Below are positions 1 to 5,627 of a stretch of 6,674 bases of DNA, in pieces; the stretch's first letter is position 1, and each line of letters begins with the position of its first letter. The notes under the pieces were generated by a model, which did no database searches, was not told the DNA's origin, and saw only the letters and a list, made by a program, of their open reading frames with translations. The DNA is from Candidatus Izemoplasmatales bacterium (GTDB lineage Bacteria > Bacillota_I > Bacilli_A > Izemoplasmatales > Hujiaoplasmataceae). Made by a program: the position numbers and the translations under genes. The stretch lies in assembly GCA_028694875.1 (NCBI GenBank), contig JAQVKB010000064.1, positions 1 through 6,674 of the forward strand. Direction: 5' to 3'.

Positions 1-201
1 GGTTAAGGTACATTGGATGCGAAGTGAAAACTCAAAACGCTCTTCACGATTGACGATTCGCATCGATCCTTCGACGTGAACATCCGATATCGACAGAATG
101 TCGGGATCATCTGGCGCCAGGAATCGATCACAGGAAATCATCTCATTGATAGAGAACCCAAACCGCCCAATCTTCGCAAGTTCTTGGATTGTCCATTTCA
201 C
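1..201 (-). CDS. YceD/DUF177 family protein (YlbN-like), N-terminal part, cut by window edge
   Basis: This is the first 67 codons of a minus-strand gene that runs off the left edge. It starts with GTG at 201-199, giving VKWTIQELAKIGRFGFSINE and then an acidic stretch followed by a beta-rich segment (DVHVEGSMRIVNREERFEFS). The opening KWTIQEL, the acidic middle and the following strand pattern match, from memory, the start of Bacillus YlbN, a member of the DUF177/YceD family. YceD proteins are small and are typically encoded just upstream of rpmF (ribosomal protein L32); in E. coli and plants the family has been linked to 23S rRNA accumulation. The GTG start is chosen because GAGGTGG (minus strand, 207-213) lies 5 nt upstream and a strong promoter ends about 27 nt upstream of the start. 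The next in-frame ATG (codon 21) would remove the conserved KWTIQEL start. The C-terminal half, with the family's conserved cysteine, and any rpmF are outside the window. Confidence 0.8.
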   Translation of the reverse strand, partial: MKWTIQELAKIGRFGFSINEMISCDRFLAPDDPDILSISDVHVEGSMRIVNREERFEFSLRIQCTLT

Positions 202-206
202 GGAAA

Positions 207-256
207 CCACCTCAACACAGCAAAATAATTATACTTTTATTCCTCTTGAAAGTCAA
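207..256 (-). promoter_or_regulatory. SigA-type promoter and ribosome binding site of the YceD gene
   Basis: On the minus strand, TTGACT (-35, 251-256) is separated by exactly 17 bp from TATAAT (-10, 228-233). Transcription would start near 221 and leave a leader of about 20 nt. GAGGTGG (207-213) is the Shine-Dalgarno sequence. The -35 box sits inside a small dyad, CTTGA-AAG-TCAAG (245-257), too short and without a T tract to be a terminator. The promoter lies immediately after the stop of the deacetylase gene, so the YceD gene can be expressed independently, although read-through from upstream is not blocked by any hairpin I can see. Confidence 0.8.
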
Positions 257-262
257 GAAAAA

Positions 263-1033
263 TCACATAGCCTCGTTGATCTCTGGGAAAGAGTGTTGAT
301 GAACCGGAGCCATCACAAAATAGCCCTCGGCTTCCTCTTTTCCAATTCGAGCTCCCATTTGTTTTCCACGCATTTGTAAGTAACCTAGAATTTGCATCAG
401 GGTCTCTTCGGTTTGAAACTGGGAAGCATGAGCACGAATTGATGCACTCCGTTTGACGAGGTCAACGTCACTTAGTTCAACCCATGAATTCGCACGATGT
501 GTATAATAAAACGCGATCGTCCGATCTCGAAAATGTGCCACATCCGTGGGAATATGGTTTCTTCTTGCCATCAAAGGGTAGGCCGCCATGAGCATGGCGG
601 TTTGGGCGGCGGATCCTGTCTTCAGATGATCGGGATGAACTTCTGATGGAAGTTTGGGATCGGGGGCGACAATCACATCCGGATTCTCTTCGAGAATAAT
701 GCGGGCGATTTTCTTCGCAGCCTCGATTTCAAGATACTCACCGCCATCGGGGAGTCCGAGTTCATAGACTTCCGAAACACCGAGCAATGTGGCCGATTGT
801 TGAACCTCAAGGGAACGCGTCTCCACGACCTGATTGATATCCGCATTCGGGTCGCTGCTGCCAGAGCCCCCATCTGTGACAATCAAAAAAGTGACGCGTT
901 TGCCTGCGGAAACGAGTTTCGACACGAGTCCCCCTGCCCCAACTTCGATATCGTCTGGATGTGGTCCGATAAAGAGATAGGAGTCAAAAGACTCTAGTTT
1001 TGGTATTGGTGCGAGCGTGAGGATTGGATTCAT
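263..1033 (-). CDS. PIG-L/LmbE family zinc-dependent deacetylase
   Basis: A 256-residue protein of the LmbE/PIG-L fold, a family of zinc hydrolases that remove acetyl groups from N-acetylglucosamine-type substrates (GlcNAc-PI, mycothiol and bacillithiol precursors, antibiotic sugars). The signature GPHPDDIEVGAGG is at residues 23-35 and EVHPDHLKTG at 131-140. H25, D28 and H136 are the expected zinc ligands and D27 the expected general base. Length fits the family. A bacillithiol-type deacetylase (BshB) is possible, but no bshA or bshC partner is visible, so the substrate is unknown. The start at 1033 (MNPIL) is preferred over the longer reading from 1066: GGGAGGA (1041-1047) is 7 nt upstream of it, and the longer start would lie inside the promoter -10 box. 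There is no signal peptide, so a cytosolic location is expected. It has its own promoter and is followed by the YceD gene on the same strand after 61 nt. Confidence 0.85.
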   Translation of the reverse strand: MNPILTLAPIPKLESFDSYLFIGPHPDDIEVGAGGLVSKLVSAGKRVTFLIVTDGGSGSSDPNADINQVVETRSLEVQQSATLLGVSEVYELGLPDGGEYLEIEAAKKIARIILEENPDVIVAPDPKLPSEVHPDHLKTGSAAQTAMLMAAYPLMARRNHIPTDVAHFRDRTIAFYYTHRANSWVELSDVDLVKRSASIRAHASQFQTEETLMQILGYLQMRGKQMGARIGKEEAEGYFVMAPVHQHSFPEINEAM

Positions 1034-1064
1034 AAGTCGTTCCTCCCAAGATATGGATAGTCCC

Positions 1065-1093
1065 ATTATAAAACGAAACTTTCAAAATGTAAA
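1065..1093 (-). promoter_or_regulatory. SigA-type promoter of the LmbE-type deacetylase gene
   Basis: Minus strand: TTTACA (-35, 1088-1093), 17-bp spacer, TATAAT (-10, 1065-1070). The predicted transcription start is near 1058, giving a leader of about 25 nt that contains the GGGAGGA ribosome binding site at 1041-1047. This placement excludes the in-frame ATG at 1066-1064 as a start on this transcript. Confidence 0.75.
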
Positions 1094-1120
1094 CCGAGCC
1101 GCAAGACACAAGCAAAAAGA

Positions 1121-1149
1121 CTGTCATTTTCAGAAAAAAAGGGTATAAT
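1121..1149 (+). promoter_or_regulatory. SigA-type promoter of the Mrp-family ATPase gene
   Basis: Plus strand: CTGTCA (-35, 1121-1126, four of six consensus bases), 17-bp spacer, perfect TATAAT (-10, 1144-1149). Transcription would begin near 1156, about 30 nt before the gene. The -35 boxes of this promoter and of the divergent deacetylase promoter are 27 bp apart, so the two polymerase sites sit back to back. No clear operator dyad is visible between them. Confidence 0.65.
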
Positions 1150-1185
1150 AGACATGGATTTTAACCAAAGAAAGAAGGAATCAGC

Positions 1186-2178
1186 ATGGACAAACAACAA
1201 GAAATGCTCGAGAAGATTGGTCTCGTCGAAGACCCTTCGAGAAATAAAACATTGGCGGAGACCAATGCCATTAAACATTTCGGCGTAAATCCTGAAACAG
1301 AAACGGTGATGTTGCTCGTGGAAGTCGGGAAAAAAATCAATGAAATGACGTCTGGAATTACTCGCAATATTGCCAAAATTGTCAAAGCCGAATATGGCTT
1401 CAAAAGTCTTGTGATTGAATACGAACAAGCTCGTCCAGAGAACTTTACCAAGAAAGCGAAAATCATTGCGATTGCATCTGGAAAAGGTGGCGTTGGAAAG
1501 TCGAGCGTCACGGCCAATCTCGCCTATGCCTTCACAACCCTTGGAAAAAAAGTTGGAATTATGGACGCGGATATTTATGGCGCGAATATGCCTAAAATTC
1601 TTGGGATTGAAACCCTCGAACTGATGGGGAATGCCGACGGAAAAGTCTTCCCATATGTCGTCGATGGAATCGAAATGGTGTCCACAGAGTTCTTTGTCGA
1701 AGAAAACAAAGCGTTGATGTGGCGAGGACCGATGTTGGGAAAAGTTTTGAAAATCTTCTTTGAAGATACTTTATGGTCCCAAGATTTGGACTACATGTTC
1801 ATCGACTTACCACCAGGCACAGGCGACGTCATGCTCGATGTCAATAACTACGTCCCGGATGCCAAGATTGTTCTTGTGACGACGCCTCATCCAAGCGCTT
1901 CGCACATCGCCATCAAAGCAGGATTTGCCGCAAAGGATTTGAAACAAGAAGTCGTTGGTGTGATTGAAAACATGTCGTTTTACGAGGTTGGCGAAGAAAA
2001 ACATTTCATCTTTGGAGAGGGCGGCGGAAAGACCGTCGCGGACAAATTGCTCGTTCCGCTTCTTTCACAAATACCAATTGGACAGCCAGAACATGGTCCT
2101 TCCATCTACAAAGATACCGAATACATCGGAATCATGTATCTCAACCTTGCTAGAAAACTGATGAAACTACTTCCATAA
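1186..2178 (+). CDS. Mrp/ApbC/SalA-type P-loop ATPase without cysteines
   Basis: A 330-residue protein of the Mrp/NBP35 group of MinD/ParA-like ATPases. Residues 1-85 form a degenerate MIP18/DUF59-like N-terminal domain (IGLVEDPSRNKTLAE). The ATPase core has the deviant Walker A SGKGGVGKSS at 98-107 (signature Lys100, P-loop Lys105), a switch I motif MDADIYGANMP (126-136), the family segment MWRGPMLGKVL (178-188) and Walker B FIDLPPGTGD (205-214). Typical Mrp proteins carry and transfer [4Fe-4S] clusters bound by a C-terminal CxxC. Here the corresponding stretch after VIENMSFY (259-266) reads EVGEEKH, and the whole protein has no cysteine. As far as I recall, Bacillus SalA, an Mrp relative acting in transcription control, likewise lacks the motif, so a SalA-like role is as plausible as iron-sulfur assembly. 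The start is supported by AGAAGGA (1173-1179), 6 nt upstream. It is the only plus-strand gene here, monocistronic between its own promoter and a terminator. Confidence 0.88.
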   Translation: MDKQQEMLEKIGLVEDPSRNKTLAETNAIKHFGVNPETETVMLLVEVGKKINEMTSGITRNIAKIVKAEYGFKSLVIEYEQARPENFTKKAKIIAIASGKGGVGKSSVTANLAYAFTTLGKKVGIMDADIYGANMPKILGIETLELMGNADGKVFPYVVDGIEMVSTEFFVEENKALMWRGPMLGKVLKIFFEDTLWSQDLDYMFIDLPPGTGDVMLDVNNYVPDAKIVLVTTPHPSASHIAIKAGFAAKDLKQEVVGVIENMSFYEVGEEKHFIFGEGGGKTVADKLLVPLLSQIPIGQPEHGPSIYKDTEYIGIMYLNLARKLMKLLP

Positions 2179-2185
2179 AACACAG

Positions 2186-2214
2186 AAACCGAAGGCCGAA
2201 CCTTCGGTTTTTTT
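2186..2214. terminator. Rho-independent terminator between convergent genes
   Basis: Inverted repeat AAACCGAAGG (2186-2195) / CCTTCGGTTT (2201-2210) with a 5-nt loop CCGAA. It runs into a T tract at 2208-2214 on the plus strand, so it terminates the Mrp-family gene strongly. On the minus strand the same hairpin is followed by TTTCTGTGTTTT, a weaker tail that probably serves the convergent regulator gene. The regulator's stop codon (2216-2214) touches the T tract, so only 35 nt separate the two stop codons. Confidence 0.9.
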
Positions 2215-3461
2215 CATTCTTCAATCGGACCTTGAATCTTGCGGATGGCTTTACGCAATTTCATGAGGTAAGAATAGGAATCCTTGTATCGTTTGTGTTC
2301 TGCCAAAATGGTCACAATCTGCTCGGTGACTTTTCGCATGAGTGGGATATGTTGTCGTTTCGTGACACGAGGCAAAAGTTCTTGAATGAGAAAATCTTTC
2401 AAACGAAAATCATCCTTTGTCAGTAACACATCTAGCCAATCAATCAAGTAGCGATGTTCAACACGTTCGTTGATTTCTGTCTCCAAAGCATATCGTGAAG
2501 TTAGGAGTGCGGTTTCCTCCTCATCTTGAAGCGCAAGGACACATCTCGCAAAAAGCGACTCCGGATAATACTTGGAAGAGGGCGGGACATGAAGTAACCA
2601 ATCGCGTTTGGATCGATCCAACATGCTCGATAAGATCAAATATTCGTGGTGATGATGATGATTTTCGCCCATATGGAAGAACATCGGAGCGTTTTTATCG
2701 GAAATTTGGCCTTCGTAGAGTCGAAACAGATGGAGATACATCGACATCTCACGGACGCGGATGGTCGCATCCGCTTCCAAGAAAATATTCTTGGCGTTTT
2801 CAAAACCATCGCGTGCACGAAATCCCCATTCCAACCGACCATAGATGATGAACTTTGCATACTCAAAGAGCGCAAACATCTCTGTTGTCATCGCATGATA
2901 TCCTCTAGCCTGTTCGTACAATTTTTTGGCCGATTCAATATCATCAACAGTAATCAAGTAAAAAATCGCAAAAATCGCATAAATCGTGAAGCCATAATCT
3001 TCCAACGCCACCAAGTATCGATGAAGATCCTCATAGTTTCGTCGGGCTTCATCGAAATTTCGTGATAACACATGATAACCAAAGCGTGTCAAATCAATCA
3101 AGATTCCATATTCGTATTGGTGAATCGAGTCCACCAAGACTCGATACCCTTCGATATCCCCTAAAAAGAAATAACGAACGGCTTTTTCCAAAATTTCTAA
3201 CATCTCTTCTGGTAAAATGTAATCCGCATTGGACATATCCACGCGTTCCATAATGAGATAAAGACTGTCTTTGTTGACGGCGATGGCATTGTTCTCGATT
3301 TTGGATAAATATGTATGCGAGAAGATTCCTCGGGACAACTCTTCTTGCGTCATATTCATTTCCAAACGCCGTTTTCGGATGACACTGCCGATTTCTAGAT
3401 AATAGAAACGTAAAATTTCCTCTCTTCTTCTTTTCAAATCGCGTTCAAATTTCGATGTCAT
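2214..3461 (-). CDS. HTH transcriptional regulator with helical-repeat (TPR-like) domain, Rgg/PlcR-like
   Basis: A 415-residue protein. After a charged 20-residue lead (FERDLKRRREEILRFY) comes an XRE-type helix-turn-helix at about 22-76: IGSVIRKRRLEMNMTQEELS, then SHTYLSKIENN as the recognition helix region. The rest, about 80-415, is all-helical with repeating aromatic/alanine patterns (for example DIEGYRVLVDSI, NFDEARRNYEDL, DIESAKKLYEQARGY) typical of TPR-type peptide-sensing regulators of the Rgg/MutR/PlcR group. That assignment rests on architecture, not on a recognised orthologue; the protein is longer than the usual roughly 280-300 residues. A natural run of five histidines is at 268-272. 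The start is chosen by AGGGGG (3472-3477), 10 nt upstream; an in-frame stop lies further upstream. It is isolated, with terminators on both sides. Its targets and ligand are unknown, and it may repress itself through the dyad over its promoter. Confidence 0.75.
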   Translation of the reverse strand: MTSKFERDLKRRREEILRFYYLEIGSVIRKRRLEMNMTQEELSRGIFSHTYLSKIENNAIAVNKDSLYLIMERVDMSNADYILPEEMLEILEKAVRYFFLGDIEGYRVLVDSIHQYEYGILIDLTRFGYHVLSRNFDEARRNYEDLHRYLVALEDYGFTIYAIFAIFYLITVDDIESAKKLYEQARGYHAMTTEMFALFEYAKFIIYGRLEWGFRARDGFENAKNIFLEADATIRVREMSMYLHLFRLYEGQISDKNAPMFFHMGENHHHHHEYLILSSMLDRSKRDWLLHVPPSSKYYPESLFARCVLALQDEEETALLTSRYALETEINERVEHRYLIDWLDVLLTKDDFRLKDFLIQELLPRVTKRQHIPLMRKVTEQIVTILAEHKRYKDSYSYLMKLRKAIRKIQGPIEE

Positions 3462-3513
3462 GAATCCATAACCCCCTGCAATCTCGCATTATTAGTAAAA
3501 CATTAGAGATGAA

Positions 3514-3545
3514 AATCATCATTATTCACATTATATATGATGATT
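3514..3545. promoter_or_regulatory. Inverted repeat bracketing the regulator -10 box, candidate operator
   Basis: A perfect 9-bp inverted repeat, AATCATCAT (3514-3522) and ATGATGATT (3537-3545), is separated by 14 bp that contain the TATAAT of the regulator promoter. The arm centres are 23 bp apart, about two helical turns, as expected for a dimeric HTH protein binding one DNA face. Binding there would block polymerase, so autorepression is the natural inference. A weak alternative is an RNA hairpin, but the predicted transcript starts inside the dyad and would not contain both arms. Confidence 0.5.
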
Positions 3546-3558
3546 CTTTTTTTGAAAA
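3530..3558 (-). promoter_or_regulatory. Predicted promoter of the HTH regulator gene
   Basis: Minus strand: TTTTCA (-35, 3553-3558, four of six consensus bases), 17-bp spacer, perfect TATAAT (-10, 3530-3535). Transcription would begin near 3523, giving a leader of about 60 nt that ends in the AGGGGG ribosome binding site. The region is very AT-rich, so chance matches are easier here than at the other promoters. Confidence 0.55.
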
Positions 3559-3600
3559 GAGTTTTTAATTTGAATAATTTCAGAAAAAAATCAACCATAT

Positions 3601-3638
3601 CTAAATAAAAAACACCACTTCACTGAGGAAATGGTGTT
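3601..3638 (-). terminator. Rho-independent terminator of the plsX-rnc-dnaD-nth operon
   Basis: Read on the minus strand, AACACCATTTC (3638-3628) pairs with GAAGTGGTGTT (3621-3611). This makes an 11-bp stem with one G-U pair and a 6-nt loop, followed by TTTTTTATTT. The 5' arm lies inside the last codons of nth and the stop codon (3622-3620) spans the loop and 3' arm, so the terminator is embedded in the coding end. It also insulates the downstream regulator gene from the operon. Confidence 0.85.
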
Positions 3639-4261
3639 GTACAAATATCTTGCATCGGACATCTTTCGCAACTTGGTTTCTTCGCTTTACAAAAATATCG
3701 TCCAAAATGAATCATTTTGTGATGCATTCCAATCCATTCTTCTTGCGGAAATAATTTCATCAACTTCGCTTCCACAAGAATCGGCGAGTCCGTCTTCATG
3801 GACAAACCGAGTCGATAAGACACTCGATGAACATGCGTATCCACGGCAATGGCGGGAATATGATAGTACTCTGCTAAAAATACGTTCGCGGTTTTCCGTC
3901 CGACTCCTGGTAATGTCATCAACGAATCATGGTCTTTCGGAAAAACGCCATGATATTCCTGAAGCACGCGTTGGGCCATCAAAATGATGTTGTTTGCTTT
4001 TGTTTTGAAGAGTCCTAAATGACGGATGAATTCTTGAAGTTCCAGCGGATTCGCGCCTGCGAAATCCTCAAGGTTACGGTATCTGGCGAATAATGCAGGC
4101 GTCGCTGCATTGACGGATTGATCCGTGGTTTGCGCTGATAGGATGATCGCCACCATGAGCTCGACATCGGATTGGTAACGAAGTTCACAAGCAGCATCAG
4201 GAAACATTTGATGGAGTTCTTGAATGACACGCCTGGCGCGTTCTACTCGCTTTTGTCCCAT
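3620..4261 (-). CDS. nth: Endonuclease III (DNA glycosylase/AP lyase)
   Basis: A 213-residue protein with every landmark of endonuclease III, which removes oxidised pyrimidines from DNA and cuts the strand by beta-elimination in base-excision repair. LSAQTTDQSVN is at 41-51. The helix-hairpin-helix LPGVGRKTANVFLAEY is at 117-132 with catalytic Lys123. VDTHVHRVSYRLGL (140-153) supplies catalytic Asp141. The [4Fe-4S] loop has C191, C198, C201 and C207 in the canonical C-x6-C-x2-C-x5-C spacing. The Lys-Asp distance of 18 equals that of E. coli Nth (K120/D138). The start at 4261 gives the usual family length and lies 19 nt inside the end of the upstream dnaD-like gene. No good Shine-Dalgarno sequence precedes it, so translation is probably coupled to that gene. 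It is the last gene of the operon. Confidence 0.96.
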   Translation of the reverse strand: MGQKRVERARRVIQELHQMFPDAACELRYQSDVELMVAIILSAQTTDQSVNAATPALFARYRNLEDFAGANPLELQEFIRHLGLFKTKANNIILMAQRVLQEYHGVFPKDHDSLMTLPGVGRKTANVFLAEYYHIPAIAVDTHVHRVSYRLGLSMKTDSPILVEAKLMKLFPQEEWIGMHHKMIHFGRYFCKAKKPSCERCPMQDICTTPFPQ

Positions 4262-4914
4262 TCGTCTAAAATCGATTGCAAGGCAACCGACTTCTTTCCT
4301 TTGGATGTCGTCGTTGCCTTTTTCTTCTCGGATTGGACTTTTCGTTTGAGTAAAATATTATCCACATAACTCATGGAGAATCGATTGGCTTTCATCGCAT
4401 CGAGCAACGCTTTTTTGATGTCGAGTAAGGCGTACATGTCCGTATTCAACCACTTGTCAATCATTTCAATTTCCAAAGGTTTGAGTTGTTTTTGAAATTG
4501 GTTTTCGATTAACGCGGACACTTCTTCAATCGCAGAACGATAGGTGGGGTCTTCATTCAAAAGTTGTTCACGAATCGCTATCTCCGTAGATGTAATCAAT
4601 TTTCGGTAGATTTCATCCAAATGGAATTCTTCCGTTTCTTTCCCATTCGCTTGCTTTTTGAACTGAATCGTCACATATCCTTTTATGATGAGTCCATCCA
4701 AAATCGTCAATAAATCATCCTTTGCAAGTGTCATTTCAGAGACAATTTTGGAAGGATTCAAAAAGGTGTTTCCTTGTTGCTTCTGTCGGAAAAGTTCTAG
4801 GATGACGACGGTTTCCATTTCCGTAAGGAGGATGTCTTTGTATCCTCGCATCAGCCATTTTGGAAAATCGACGATGCCTTCGTCGATCAGGCGTTTCATC
4901 ACAGGAAGGTTCAT
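4243..4914 (-). CDS. dnaD: DnaD-family replication initiation/primosome protein
   Basis: A 223-residue protein of the DnaD/DnaB primosome family, which in Firmicutes helps load the replicative helicase at oriC and at stalled forks. The N-terminal part, about 14-95, looks like the DDBH1 winged-helix domain: VDFPKWLMRGYKDILLTEME, then helices and NPSKIVSEMTLAKDDLLTILDGLIIKGYVTI. A second helical domain, about 125-192 (DDBH2), includes PLEIEMIDKWLNTDMYALLDIKKALLDAMKANRFSMSYVDNILLKR. Of the family motif YxxxILxxW, Y183, I187 and L188 are present, but the last position is Arg191, not Trp. The tail (191-210) is lysine-rich and probably disordered, possibly touching DNA. The position directly before nth is the same as in Bacillus, where dnaD and nth are adjacent, which supports the name. 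The start codon overlaps the rnc stop as ATGA, with AAGGAG about 12 nt and AAGGA 3 nt upstream. Confidence 0.85.
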   Translation of the reverse strand: MNLPVMKRLIDEGIVDFPKWLMRGYKDILLTEMETVVILELFRQKQQGNTFLNPSKIVSEMTLAKDDLLTILDGLIIKGYVTIQFKKQANGKETEEFHLDEIYRKLITSTEIAIREQLLNEDPTYRSAIEEVSALIENQFQKQLKPLEIEMIDKWLNTDMYALLDIKKALLDAMKANRFSMSYVDNILLKRKVQSEKKKATTTSKGKKSVALQSILDEWDKSE

Positions 4915-5627
4915 GATTCCTTATTCTCCTTCACCATCGGCGTTTGCGCAAGTTTTTCAAGGGTTGCACGTGCGGCGTTTTGTTCCGCTTCCTTTTTGGT
5001 TTTCCCCATACCTTCGCCCATGATGATGGTATCATCCATGGTCACGCGCGAGACAAACTCACGATCATGCGCTGGGCCGCTTTCAGATATGATGGTATAG
5101 TTTAGCGTTCTCTTATCGGATTGAACTAATTCTTGAAGCTTGCTTTTATAATCATTGTCTTCTTGATTCAAGTTGCGTTTGATCACTGGAAAAACAATTT
5201 TATCGAGGACTTTGTAAACCTCTTGTAGGCCTTTATCCAGAAAGATGGCACCGAGAAACGCTTCAAAGGCATCCGCAATCACCGCGGGCTTATGACGTCC
5301 ACCATTTTTTTCTTCGCCTTTCCCCAGCAAGAGATATTGTCCCAAGTCGAAACTTTCCGCATATTGATGAAGACTCGCTTCACAGACTTCTTGGGCTCGT
5401 TTCTTTGTAAGCACACCTTCAGCTTCTTCCAAATGCTCAAACAAAAACTTGGCAACCGCGAGGTCGACCACAGCGTCTCCAATGAATTCCAAACGTTCGT
5501 TGCTACGGGTATTGCTTTCATTCGCATAGGAGGAATGTGTCATCGCGCGAACCAAAAGAGTGAAGTCTTTGAAATTCAGCCCAAAAAAACGCTCAAGTTC
5601 TTTGAGTTTATTCGGACTCGGATTCAT
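4911..5627 (-). CDS. rnc: Ribonuclease III
   Basis: A 238-residue double-strand-specific endoribonuclease that processes the 30S rRNA precursor, some mRNAs and antisense duplexes in the cytoplasm. The catalytic domain carries the signature NERLEFIGDAVVDL (43-56) with acidic residues E44, E47 and D51, plus D119 and E122 in IADAFEAFLGAIFLD. These match E. coli E38, E41, D45, D114 and E117 in spacing. The C-terminal dsRNA-binding domain spans about 160-228: DYKSKLQELVQ, then the basic end GKTKKEAEQNAARATLEKL. Length is typical. The start at 5627 lies 20 nt inside the end of plsX; the upstream AGAAGTGA is only a weak ribosome binding site, so coupling to plsX translation is likely. Bacillus has acpP near rnc and smc after it; here acpP is not between plsX and rnc, and dnaD follows instead of smc. 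Confidence 0.96.
   Translation of the reverse strand: MNPSPNKLKELERFFGLNFKDFTLLVRAMTHSSYANESNTRSNERLEFIGDAVVDLAVAKFLFEHLEEAEGVLTKKRAQEVCEASLHQYAESFDLGQYLLLGKGEEKNGGRHKPAVIADAFEAFLGAIFLDKGLQEVYKVLDKIVFPVIKRNLNQEDNDYKSKLQELVQSDKRTLNYTIISESGPAHDREFVSRVTMDDTIIMGEGMGKTKKEAEQNAARATLEKLAQTPMVKENKES

Noticed and set aside
245..257. CTTGA-AAG-TCAAG as a terminator after the deacetylase gene
   Set aside because: Only 5 bp of AT-rich stem and no T tract; it coincides with the -35 box of the YceD promoter.
98..379. Plus-strand 93-codon reading frame
   Set aside because: It lies antisense to the YceD start, its promoter and the end of the deacetylase. It has no ribosome binding site or recognisable motif, and its composition is unlike the neighbours.
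1154..1290. Upstream ATG with a 44-codon frame overlapping the start of the Mrp-family gene
   Set aside because: The ATG lies at or before the predicted transcription start (about 1156), has no ribosome binding site and is out of frame with the conserved protein.
1066..1517. Minus-strand frames of about 120 codons opposite the start of the Mrp-family gene
   Set aside because: They are antisense to the conserved Walker A region and to the divergent promoters. Phenylalanine- and serine-rich translations are typical of the reverse of lysine/glutamate-rich coding DNA.
2646..3065. Plus-strand 139-codon reading frame opposite the regulator
   Set aside because: It is fully antisense to a well-supported HTH/helical-repeat gene and begins inside the histidine-codon repeat (ATGATGATG). 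No initiation signals or family features.
3463..3475. Minimal ORF (ATG GAT TCA TGA) in the regulator leader overlapping its start codon
   Set aside because: Its ATG is only 2 nt from the AGGGGG, too close for good initiation, and three codons give nothing to support; it is probably chance.
3487..3506. ATTAGTAAAACATTAG upstream of the regulator as a FapR-like operator
   Set aside because: FapR sites are inverted repeats of TTAGTA/TACTAA; here the second half is a direct, not inverted, copy. The neighbouring gene is not a lipid gene.
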